Positions 38,807 through 46,742 of a DNA stretch of 64,000 bases are shown here, piece by piece (the stretch's first letter is position 1; every line of letters begins with the position of its first letter). Location: NCBI RefSeq assembly GCF_025751575.1, contig NZ_JAOWLA010000017.1:1-64000 (forward strand). The letters run 5' to 3'. The notes under the pieces were generated by a model, which was given only the letters and a program-made list of their open reading frames with translations, did not search any database and was not told the origin of the DNA. Position numbers and translations under genes: made by a program. This DNA comes from Albidovulum sediminicola (GTDB lineage Bacteria; Pseudomonadota; Alphaproteobacteria; Rhodobacterales; Rhodobacteraceae).

Positions 38807-39910
38807 ATGGAACAGCGCATCCAATTCTTCCGAGTGGCAGCTGCCGGGATTGCGGCCCTGCTGATCGGGACCTCGGCTTCTGCACAGGAGGCCTGTAAGC
38901 CCTACACCGTCCAGGCGGGCGACACCCTGGGCACGATCGCACAGGCCGCATTCGGCACCGGCGACTACCAGAACATCTTCAACGCCAACCGTGAGATCAT
39001 CGGCGACAACCCCGCCAATCTCGAGGCGGGCACGGTTCTGAACATGCCCTGTGAGGACGGCCGGATCTCCGAAACCGTCACCGCCGAGCAGATCATCGAA
39101 GAGCAGAACAAGAAGGCCCTCTCCGCGCCGAAATCGAACGCCTATGAACCGCCGGTCAAGTTCCTGGCCGGCAGCAACTACGCGCCCTTCAGCGACGAGA
39201 GCCTGACGGGCGGTGGCTTCCTCCTTCGGCTTGCCGAAACGGCGATGCATCGCGGCGGCAACAACCGCGACTACATGAGCGCCTTCGTCAACGACTGGAG
39301 CGCGCACCTCGAAACGCTGCTTCCGACCGGGGCATTCGATGTCGGCCTGGGCTGGTTCATGCCGAACTGCGAGAAGCGCGACATGCTGAGCGACGCCATG
39401 CGCTACCGCTGCGACCAGTTCGATGCGTCGCTGCCCGTCTACGAACCCGTCGTCGGCTATTACACGATGAAGGACAGCTCTTTCGCCGGTGCGAAGAGCT
39501 TCGACGACTACAAGGGCGCCCGCATCTGCCGCATGGACGGGTACTTCACCTTCGACCTGGAAGAAGAAGGCCTGACCCCGCCGGTCATCGAGCTTGTGCG
39601 CCCGGTCCTGCCCGAGGACTGCATGGAGGCGCTGGTCACCGGCACGGCCGACGTGGCCGGGATCGAGGTCCAGTCCGCCGCGGATGCGGTCGCCAAACTG
39701 GGCATCGGCACGGATGTCGTTGAAAACCCGAACCTGTCGAAGGTGCTGTCGATGTCCTTCATCGCGCACAAGTCGAACCCGTTCGGCAAGCAGTACATCA
39801 CGCTCCTGAACCGGGGTCTGACCGAGATGCGCAACAGCGGCGAATGGTACGCGATCATCTCGAGCACGCTGAAAGAGCACAACGAGAACCTGATGAAGAT
39901 GGCGAACTAA
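38807..39910 (+). CDS. LysM plus solute-binding domain protein, paralogue 3
   Basis: Product of 367 aa; GGAG lies seven bases before the ATG. Signal peptide (to about residue 26, ASA), LysM YTVQAGDTLGTIAQAAFGTG closing at LNMPCEDG, and solute-binding part FLAGSNYAPFSDESLTGGGF to GEWYAIISSTLKE. The cysteine pattern is conserved. It is the last gene of the plus-strand set, ending just before two tandem hairpins and facing the GTPase operon. Confidence 0.88.
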   Translation: MEQRIQFFRVAAAGIAALLIGTSASAQEACKPYTVQAGDTLGTIAQAAFGTGDYQNIFNANREIIGDNPANLEAGTVLNMPCEDGRISETVTAEQIIEEQNKKALSAPKSNAYEPPVKFLAGSNYAPFSDESLTGGGFLLRLAETAMHRGGNNRDYMSAFVNDWSAHLETLLPTGAFDVGLGWFMPNCEKRDMLSDAMRYRCDQFDASLPVYEPVVGYYTMKDSSFAGAKSFDDYKGARICRMDGYFTFDLEEEGLTPPVIELVRPVLPEDCMEALVTGTADVAGIEVQSAADAVAKLGIGTDVVENPNLSKVLSMSFIAHKSNPFGKQYITLLNRGLTEMRNSGEWYAIISSTLKEHNENLMKMAN

Positions 39911-39917
39911 CCCGTCC

Positions 39918-39980
39918 GGGTGCCGCCACCCCGGCGGCACCCGCCTAATCGCAAGAGGCCCGCGCATCCTGCGCGGGCCT
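39918..39980. terminator. Tandem hairpins between the convergent kinase and GTPase operons
   Basis: A 10-bp perfect stem (39918-39927 with 39933-39942) is followed by an 11-bp perfect stem (39956-39966 with 39970-39980, 3-base loop) and TCTCGTTTGTTG. The second is a good terminator for the plus strand and may also serve the minus strand. They separate gene sets that end 104 bp apart. Confidence 0.8.
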
Positions 39981-40013
39981 TCTCGTTTGTTGATCCGGCT
40001 CTGACCCTTTGGG

Positions 40014-41321
40014 TCAGGCGGAGGCGCCGGAATGGGCGAGCCCTTCGGTCAGCTGCGCAAGAAGAAGCGCTGCGGTTTCCGACTTCGCCTCGTCCGATTC
40101 GTACTGCATCAGGATCAGCAGGTCCTGCGCGCGCTGAAACTCCTCCTCGATCCAGGCATCGCTGGCCGGGACCGGCCCGATCGCGGCCAGATCCCCAAGG
40201 AAGTCCGAAACCGCATCCTGAGCGGCGGTCAGGAAGTCCTCGTCCTCGGCGATCTCGCCGGAGTGAAGCGCGGCGACGAAGGCCGCCATCCGCGCCTTCC
40301 AGGCCGTCAAGGCCGGGCTCGCGCGCCCGGTTTGCGATGCGGCCTCATCGGTCTTTCCTGCCGCTGATTGTGGGGGCGGTTCGGGCGCACGCGCGAGCTC
40401 CGCACCATCGGGGACGGGCGGCGGCGGGGGCGCCTGCTCCAACGGAAGCTGGTCCAGAAGCGGTTCGAGATGTTGCGCCATGCTGCGCCGGACCCTTTCG
40501 ATCTCCGCCTTGCGGCAGTCGATCGCCATTTCCATCATCGCCAGCATGAACGGTTCGATCCCGCTTGCCGCCCAAAGCACTTCGGGCTTCGCGACCTCGC
40601 CCTGAAGGGCGCGCCAGGCGTCCGTCGTCGCAAGCGGCAGGACCTTCCGGAAGGCCGCGCCGACCGTCTTGCCCAGTTGTTCGAGTGTCGGCGTCAGGGT
40701 TCCGGCGGGCAGGTGATCGGCATGCGTCACGGCGAGGATCGCCCGCCGCTGCACCGCCTTGGGGACCAAGCCCCAGAGGTGGCTTTCCTCCTCGGCCCAG
40801 GGCTCCTCGGCGTTCGTGCACCAGACGATCATGTCGGCCAGCCGGCTCAGCACGAACAGCGCGTTGGCCTGCGCCCCGGACTCCTCCAGATCGGACAGGT
40901 CCATGAGCCAGACATCGCGCAGCACCTCGCAGTCGATCCCGACCGAAACGATGTCGGGCGCCTCGGCCATGGCGGCAGCGATGTCGAGGCGGTCGAAGAC
41001 CTTTTCCTCCCGGTCCCACCAACCGGCAGTGGTGCGATAGCTCTCCGCATGCCGGAGGATCACAGCCGGCATGACGGCGCGGCGGGGCTGGGTGGGGATC
41101 ACCGCCTCCCCGACCAGAAGGTTGACGAGGCTGGATTTTCCGGCGCGCGAAAGCCCCGCCACGGCGATGCGCACCGGCGCCTCAAGCCGCGCGAGATAGG
41201 CCTCGGCCTGGCCCTTCGCGTTTTCAAGCGCAGGGTTGGCTTGCGCCCCGGTGCCCTCCAGGGCGCGCACGAAGCGCCGAAGGATATCGATTTCGCTCTG
41301 CGGCCGGGGAAATCCACCCAT
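40014..41321 (-). CDS. GTPase-like P-loop protein with degenerate G3 motif
   Basis: Product of 435 aa. Walker A is GLSRAGKS (56-63). The usual DTPG is replaced by DLSD (141-144), and the G4 position reads THAD (199-202), so hydrolysis may be altered or lost. The stretch around WCTNAEEPWAEEES resembles WCTHSTQAWRESERSAW of the neighbouring 479-aa GTPase, indicating paralogues. The C-terminal 130 residues are Pro/Ala-rich, then helical. It starts three bases after the 248-aa gene and ends the operon. Confidence 0.8.
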   Translation of the reverse strand: MGGFPRPQSEIDILRRFVRALEGTGAQANPALENAKGQAEAYLARLEAPVRIAVAGLSRAGKSSLVNLLVGEAVIPTQPRRAVMPAVILRHAESYRTTAGWWDREEKVFDRLDIAAAMAEAPDIVSVGIDCEVLRDVWLMDLSDLEESGAQANALFVLSRLADMIVWCTNAEEPWAEEESHLWGLVPKAVQRRAILAVTHADHLPAGTLTPTLEQLGKTVGAAFRKVLPLATTDAWRALQGEVAKPEVLWAASGIEPFMLAMMEMAIDCRKAEIERVRRSMAQHLEPLLDQLPLEQAPPPPPVPDGAELARAPEPPPQSAAGKTDEAASQTGRASPALTAWKARMAAFVAALHSGEIAEDEDFLTAAQDAVSDFLGDLAAIGPVPASDAWIEEEFQRAQDLLILMQYESDEAKSETAALLLAQLTEGLAHSGASA

Positions 41322-41324
41322 GGC

Positions 41325-42071
41325 TTATCCCCTTTCGCTGCGGCGGGCTTCGGCCCAGGCGCGCAGCAGCTGCACCGCCGTGCCCGGGCGGGCGGCCGCG
41401 ATCCACAGTGCGCCCTCTGCCTCGGCGAGGGCCAGGCGCGGCGCCCCGTCCTCCGCCGCTCCGACAAGAACGATGCCGAAGCCACCGCCCAACCGGTCGA
41501 GCGCGCCACGGATATCAGCCACGTCAGCGACCAGCGCCGCACCCGCGCTACCGGGCAAAGACGCCGCGTCACCGGCCTGATCCGCAATCTGCCCGGTTTC
41601 CTTGAGCGTTCCGGAAGCGGTCGACAATGCCGCCAGCCGCGCGCCGAAATCTGCGGGCGCCGTGGCTTCGGGGGCCTGAAGCGCGGCCGCGCAGGCCGCG
41701 CGCAGTTCGCCGGAGGGGTAGCCCACCCCGACGCCGCTATCGTCCGTTCCGGCGATCTGTACCTCATACCCGTGCGGCCCTTCGTCGTGCGCATGCGCCG
41801 CGAGGGCTGCCGCGACCCCCTCCAGATCGGTCTCGGTGATGCCCTCTACCGCAAACAGCCGTCCGCTGCGCGCCGTGAGGACAAGCTGCCGCCCCTCACT
41901 CGCGCAGAAGACGAGCCGGCGCGGCAGGATCGTTCCGCTTACCACGCGCAGCATCGCTTCCAGGCGCGCCGTGTCGGACTTCCCTGGAAGCGGGCGCAGG
42001 GCTTTGGCCTGCGGTTCGGCAAGGACCTCGATCCCGGCCATGATCGACATGATTTCGCGGCTGACCGCCAT
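41325..42071 (-). CDS. Protein of unknown function in the GTPase operon (248 aa)
   Basis: The ATG at 42071 gives MAVSREIMSIMAGIEVLAEP; a longer frame to 42209 would overlap the upstream Roadblock-like gene. No signal peptide or membrane helix is seen. The N-terminal half has alternating strand and helix patterns (RRLVFCASEGRQLVLTARSG), and the C-terminal half is Ala/Gly-rich. The ribosome-binding site is weak. I do not recognise a family; a cryptic Roadblock-type or other regulator fold is possible. Tight spacing to the GTPase genes suggests a joint function. Confidence 0.65.
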   Translation of the reverse strand: MAVSREIMSIMAGIEVLAEPQAKALRPLPGKSDTARLEAMLRVVSGTILPRRLVFCASEGRQLVLTARSGRLFAVEGITETDLEGVAAALAAHAHDEGPHGYEVQIAGTDDSGVGVGYPSGELRAACAAALQAPEATAPADFGARLAALSTASGTLKETGQIADQAGDAASLPGSAGAALVADVADIRGALDRLGGGFGIVLVGAAEDGAPRLALAEAEGALWIAAARPGTAVQLLRAWAEARRSERG

Positions 42072-42121
42072 GGCGTTTACTAACTCTTCTCGACCTGTAA
42101 CGGTTCTAAAATCCTGCGGAT

Positions 42122-42511
42122 TTATAAGATATTTGCAATGTCTTTCCCAAGTGCCCGGCCGGCAAGACGCATCTGGGCGACATCGGCGCCGCGGTTGGCG
42201 ATCAGGCACAACGCGTGCTCGTCGTGTTTTTCCATGCGCAGGAACAGGCAGGTGAAATCATCGTTCGCGAGAATGGCTTCGCCGGGGCGTTCCTCTTCAG
42301 GGGCCACCGCGGCCTGTCGCCACGCTTCCGCGACGCCCCGCCCCTCCAGCAGGCGCGACGCAAGTGTGGCGACCGCATCCAGGACTTCCTGCGAAAAGGC
42401 GCGGCTGCTGCGGCGCGTCAGGACAAGCTCTTCGGGCATATCGACGTAGCACACCGCCAGACATTCCGGCAGCGCCCTGAGCGTCCCGTCCATCAACTCG
42501 TTCAGCGCCAT
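42122..42511 (-). CDS. Small Roadblock/LC7-like protein
   Basis: Product of 129 aa, with GGAGG six bases before the ATG. The pattern fits the Roadblock/LC7 fold: an opening helix, the strand LAVCYVDMPEELVLT, a middle helix, the strands FTCLFLRMEKHDEHALCLIA, and a closing helix with RLAGRALGKDIANIL. Roadblock proteins such as MglB regulate partner GTPases, and here three P-loop GTPase genes share the operon. The assignment is by pattern, not by a clear signature. Confidence 0.55.
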   Translation of the reverse strand: MALNELMDGTLRALPECLAVCYVDMPEELVLTRRSSRAFSQEVLDAVATLASRLLEGRGVAEAWRQAAVAPEEERPGEAILANDDFTCLFLRMEKHDEHALCLIANRGADVAQMRLAGRALGKDIANIL

Positions 42512-42596
42512 GACCCGCCTCCATCGCCCAAAAGCGCCCCGCCTTCAGCAGATACAGGGGCGGGCGGCGAGATGCCAGTGCCGCGTAGGCATCCCG

Positions 42597-44036
42597 TCAG
42601 CCGTGACGGCGTATCCCGGCGTCCTCCTCATCGGGTTCGACACCTTCGGCGCGGTCGACGGCCGTCAGGAATTTTTCGAACAGCGCCAGGACATCGCGCA
42701 CGGTATGGGCCTCGGGCTCCGATGCAAGAAGATCCCGCCAGAGCCGCGTCAGGGAGGTTTGCAGGACCTCGGGCTCGGTGTCTTCACCCGCCTGCACCGG
42801 GTTGACGTCCCACTCTGCAACCTCGCTGAGCGGCACATTCTCGGTGTCTTCGGGCGCCAACTCTGCCACCACATCCGACGGAAGCGCTTCGGCTTCGGAG
42901 ACGTCTGCCTCCGCCTTCCGCTCGACAGGGTCGCCAACTTCGGCACCTGCCGCATCCGCGGTCGGTGTTTGGGCGGCCGGTGTTTCGGCGCTCTCCTCTA
43001 CCTGATCCTCTGCCATGGGCTCGACCGTTTCAGTCTCCGGCTCGGCCACACCCGTGCGGAAGGAGAAGTCGAGGTGAAGCACCTCCGACGCTTCGCCCGT
43101 GGCGGCGGCAGGCCGGTCCCCTGAGTCGACGACGAACGACCGCATCGTCGCCGCATCGTCGCGGCTGAGGCGTTCGCGCGGCGCCCCGTCGTCCCGCTCC
43201 GCGCGGGCGGGGCGAACGGCGCGACCAGGCCGGACACGCGAGGGCTGCACATTTTCCCCCGTGATCACGGCGTAGCGGGACAGCATGCCCATTCGCGCCT
43301 CAATAATGTCATGGGAGATTTCATGAAGCGCCGAGAGCAGTTCGTCACCGCCGCTTTCGACCCAGAGACCGCTCGCATCCTCCTCGCTCACCGCGCGGAT
43401 GGCATCCATCGCGGAGAACATGATGATGCTGCGGAACATGTCGCCCGCCTCGCGCTTCAGGCGCCGCGCCACGCGCTGCCGGTCGCCCGCAAGCAGCTTG
43501 TCGGACCGGGTCGCCAGCAGGATCGAGTTTTCGCGCAGCCGTTCGGGCAGCGATTCCCAGGCGCTGCGCTCGGATTCCCGCCAGGCTTGGGTCGAATGCG
43601 TGCACCACAGGACGGCATTCACATAGCCCACCGCCATCTCCCAGACCGTCTTCGGGATGTTCGGGTCCGATATCCCCGGCGTGTCAATCAGGTCGATGGT
43701 TTCAAGGATGCGGCCCTTGCAGAAGATCCGGATGTAGCGCACGCCCTCGACGGGAACGGTGTGTAGCTCCTCAAAGCCGATGTCATGGCGGTGCCCTTCG
43801 GTGTCCACATACCACGCCGCGGGGTCTCCATAGCTCATCCAGACCGGAGGGAGCTGCGTCGCGGTCACGCGCGTGGGCAACACGTCCTCGCCCACCAGAA
43901 GGTTTGTCAGCGTCGTCTTGCCCGCGCTGAACTCGCCCATCAGCGCGATGCACGGCTTTCTGCTCGCCCAGCTTTCAAGCCGGGTCATGCCAGCCGGCGA
44001 AACCGGCCGCTGGTTCGTTGTCTGCCCGTCGTTCAT
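42597..44036 (-). CDS. Dynamin-like/ GTP-binding protein (479 aa)
   Basis: Walker A GEFSAGKT (34-41), switch region with TATQLPP, G3 DTPG (118-121), and G4 TRSDK (176-180) show an intact GTPase. The start of the G domain (CIALMGEFSAGKTTLTNLL) is like that of bacterial dynamin-family proteins. Residues from about 265 on are low-complexity, acidic, and Ala/Pro-rich, with a short helical end. No membrane helix is seen. It follows the 676-aa dynamin-like gene by 14 bp. Confidence 0.85.
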   Translation of the reverse strand: MNDGQTTNQRPVSPAGMTRLESWASRKPCIALMGEFSAGKTTLTNLLVGEDVLPTRVTATQLPPVWMSYGDPAAWYVDTEGHRHDIGFEELHTVPVEGVRYIRIFCKGRILETIDLIDTPGISDPNIPKTVWEMAVGYVNAVLWCTHSTQAWRESERSAWESLPERLRENSILLATRSDKLLAGDRQRVARRLKREAGDMFRSIIMFSAMDAIRAVSEEDASGLWVESGGDELLSALHEISHDIIEARMGMLSRYAVITGENVQPSRVRPGRAVRPARAERDDGAPRERLSRDDAATMRSFVVDSGDRPAAATGEASEVLHLDFSFRTGVAEPETETVEPMAEDQVEESAETPAAQTPTADAAGAEVGDPVERKAEADVSEAEALPSDVVAELAPEDTENVPLSEVAEWDVNPVQAGEDTEPEVLQTSLTRLWRDLLASEPEAHTVRDVLALFEKFLTAVDRAEGVEPDEEDAGIRRHG

Positions 44037-44050
44037 TCTGCCCGTCCCCT

Positions 44051-46081
44051 TCAGGCTGCCATTTCGTCAAGCCCGCGGAGGATCTCTCCGAAGGCCGCGC
44101 CGGTGTCAGTCCCGGCTTGCAGCACGCCCAGTGCCTTGCGCGCATCCTCTGCGATCTCCGCATCGGGCTGCGTGATGCGGCGAATCGTTTCCTGATGTTC
44201 CTTCATGAACTCCCGCAGGATGGCGCGGGCGTTTTCGAGCACCGCCGCGACCTGATTTTCCTCCAGGTCCCGGGTGATGGAATTCGCCTCGGCGCGGATC
44301 AGATGCGCATAATCCTTCGCGAAGGCCTCGTATCCGCGGCGCTTCTGCCACCAGCGGCGCCACCAGGTGCTTTGCAGGTCAAGCGCGATGGTCTTGCCCA
44401 GGCCCACGGGGGCGGGAACGCGCGGCAGATGGGGCGCCTCGATCCGGAACTCGCCCTCCTCGCTTGACAGAACGGCGGCATAGACGGCCTCCACATGGCG
44501 CGCGGCGTCCTCGTAAAGCTTGGACAGCTTGGTCGACATCGCCCGGGTAAAGCTGAGATAGGCCGCCCGCTGCAACACGCGCAGGCCGGTCGGATCGTAC
44601 TGCCAGGTGCCGCTCTCGCCGTGCCGTTCCAGATGTTCCAGCAGCGAATCGGTCGCGCGCTTGACGAAGCCGGATTCGGCGGCGTTCATCCGCTGGATCA
44701 GGTCGTCCCGCAACTGCTGGCACAGGGTCGCCACATCGCCCTCGTACTTCGCGCCCAGCTGGGTCATCACCGAGGCGGCCGAATGCCCGGCGAAATCGAC
44801 CGTGACCGTGGCCCCGCCAGAGCGGCGCGCCTGAAGCGTCGCGCGCGCCTCGTTGGTGAGGTTGCGGGCGTTGCGGCGGATACGCTCCAGCAGGCGGCGA
44901 CCGGCGCCTTCGCTCACCCGCTCCGCGATCGCGGTCAGCAGGCCGGGCAGACCCGACAGGTTCCAAGCGGTTTCCCACTCGTCCGCACCCGCGTGCTCGG
45001 GATGGGCGGCGGCGAATTCCTCCAGCGCCTTGCGGCTGTCGGAGGACAGGCACTCATAGGTCCCGGTCAGCGCGGCCTCGCCCCATTTCGCGCTGCCGAA
45101 GACGATGCCGACGTCGGCGGCGATGTTGAACTTCTTCAGCGTCGCCAGGATGCCCTTGCGGATCTCGTCGATCTGGGCGGCCGGGTTCTGAAGCTCGTCC
45201 ACACGGTTCACGAACAGGATGATCTGGCGGTTTTCGAGGTTCGAGATGATCCGCATCAGCGCCATATCGACGGTCGAAAGCGCCTGGTGCGCCGACAGCA
45301 CGACCACGCAAAGCTCGGACCCGCGCAGGCTGCGCAGGGTGATCTGTTCGCGCATCATGAAGGTATCGTTGACGCCCGGCGTGTCGCAGAGCGTCAGCGA
45401 GACATCGTATTCCGGGATGTCGAGGAACAGCTCCGCCGATTTGGTGATGTCGGCGAAACGCCCGCTCTGCGCATTCCCCTCGCCCGGTGCGATGTCGTCG
45501 CCCAGGCAGACGTAGCGCTCGACCAATTCGGGATCGACATAGCCGTAGGCGTGGTGCTGACCCAGAAGCAGCTCGAAGTGCTTGCCGAGCCGCGCCTTGG
45601 TCGCATCGCGCATCGCCTGGACCTGGCGCTGGATGTCGGCCAGTTCCTCCTGTGCACCAGAGCGTTCGGCAAGTTCCCCCAGGCGCCCGCCGCCCACCAC
45701 GAGGTTGTCCCACTCATCCCGGTTGAAGAAGGTGAAGCGCGCCTTGGTGTTGGTCGGTCCGTCCGTGTCGGCCGGGGCCTTGGTGTTGATGGCAACCGTG
45801 GTGACGACGGAGGTCCAGGGGTTCACATCCGACGGCAGAAGTTCCGGCGTCGCGGCAAGGATGTTGGTCAGTGCGGATTTGCCCGCCTTGACCTGCCCGA
45901 CAAAGGTGATCTTCGCCGAAAACTCCTCAAGCCGCGCTTTCAGACCCACGGCACGCGAAGCGGTCCGCTCGTCCCCGACCGAAGCAAGCCGGTCAAGCGT
46001 CTCCGACAACTCCGCGAAGGACGTGGCCATCCCCGCAAAAGCCGCATTTCCCGATTTCAGCAACACCCTGTTCTGCAACAT
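44051..46081 (-). CDS. Bacterial dynamin-like protein (676 aa)
   Basis: GTPase domain with Walker A GQVKAGKS (62-69), G3 DTPG (233-236), and G4 NRVD (292-295), followed by long helical regions, as in bacterial dynamin-like proteins that bind and remodel membranes. An aromatic-basic patch WWRRWW lies at 573-578 and may touch lipid. AAAGGA precedes the ATG by seven bases. It is the second gene of the operon, 34 bp behind the 148-aa gene. A membrane role is family knowledge; the target is unknown. Confidence 0.88.
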   Translation of the reverse strand: MLQNRVLLKSGNAAFAGMATSFAELSETLDRLASVGDERTASRAVGLKARLEEFSAKITFVGQVKAGKSALTNILAATPELLPSDVNPWTSVVTTVAINTKAPADTDGPTNTKARFTFFNRDEWDNLVVGGGRLGELAERSGAQEELADIQRQVQAMRDATKARLGKHFELLLGQHHAYGYVDPELVERYVCLGDDIAPGEGNAQSGRFADITKSAELFLDIPEYDVSLTLCDTPGVNDTFMMREQITLRSLRGSELCVVVLSAHQALSTVDMALMRIISNLENRQIILFVNRVDELQNPAAQIDEIRKGILATLKKFNIAADVGIVFGSAKWGEAALTGTYECLSSDSRKALEEFAAAHPEHAGADEWETAWNLSGLPGLLTAIAERVSEGAGRRLLERIRRNARNLTNEARATLQARRSGGATVTVDFAGHSAASVMTQLGAKYEGDVATLCQQLRDDLIQRMNAAESGFVKRATDSLLEHLERHGESGTWQYDPTGLRVLQRAAYLSFTRAMSTKLSKLYEDAARHVEAVYAAVLSSEEGEFRIEAPHLPRVPAPVGLGKTIALDLQSTWWRRWWQKRRGYEAFAKDYAHLIRAEANSITRDLEENQVAAVLENARAILREFMKEHQETIRRITQPDAEIAEDARKALGVLQAGTDTGAAFGEILRGLDEMAA

Positions 46082-46115
46082 GTACCAGTCCTTTCACACC
46101 CTACCGTCCACGCCC

Positions 46116-46562
46116 TCAGGCGGCGACGGAAGCAGCCCCCAAATCATCCAGGTGACTGAGCACCTCCAGCCCCATGGTCACCAGCGCGAACCGCTCCGAT
46201 GCCGGCAGACCGCCGGCAGGTTCGTCCACGAGGACGCTGAGCCGTTCATAGGATCGCCCGTTCCGAAACTCGGCCAGAACATCGCAATCGTCGAAGCGGC
46301 GGCCGCGCGCCAGCACCGCGTTCATCGCCGCGTTGCCAAGGCGGCGGGTCCGGCTGTCGTAGCCGACCAGCCGAATGCCGATCCCCACGCCCGGCGCGGC
46401 ATCACCCAGCGCGGTCAGCGCGGCGCCAAGCCCGCCTGCCGACGCTGGCGCGGCGCTTTCCGATGCGAATGTCGTCCCCGTTCCCACTGTCAACGCGCCC
46501 CAGATCCACGCATTTCCGCGAAGCGTCCCGAGCGACTCGGTAAATGTCGCCAGAAGCTTCAC
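46116..46562 (-). CDS. Protein of unknown function heading the GTPase operon (148 aa)
   Basis: GTG start (MKLLATFTESLGTLRGNAWI) with AAGGA only two or three bases upstream, so the exact start is uncertain. The composition is Ala/Gly-rich with no clear signal peptide. The C-terminal half has strand-like segments (FDDCDVLAEFRNGRSYERLS) and a last helix ERFALVTMGLEVLSHLDDL. I recognise no family. Position suggests a partner of the dynamin-like protein. Confidence 0.6.
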   Translation of the reverse strand: MKLLATFTESLGTLRGNAWIWGALTVGTGTTFASESAAPASAGGLGAALTALGDAAPGVGIGIRLVGYDSRTRRLGNAAMNAVLARGRRFDDCDVLAEFRNGRSYERLSVLVDEPAGGLPASERFALVTMGLEVLSHLDDLGAASVAA

Positions 46563-46742
46563 AATCCTTGCCGGAGGCTATGAATCCATTGTGGCAAAAC
46601 GGTGTCCCAATTGAGCCCGGCGGCGAACAATTTCGCCCGAGAGTTCTCTCGCACCCCAACAAAAGAGGATCGAAAAAAGACGGTTTCCGGCGGCCGGGCT
46701 TTGCACTATCGCTAGAGGCGAGCAGCGGACACGGCGAGAAAC

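Noticed and set aside
36394-39910. ABC amino-acid importer operon
   Set aside because: Solute-binding domains are present three times, but no permease or ATPase gene lies within reach, and the LysM fusion is not usual for importers.
32148-46562. Type VI secretion locus
   Set aside because: The kinase-FHA-phosphatase trio suggested it, but no TssB, TssC, Hcp, VgrG, ClpV, TssJ, TssK, TssL or TssM gene is present, and the neighbours are LysM/solute-binding proteins and GTPases.
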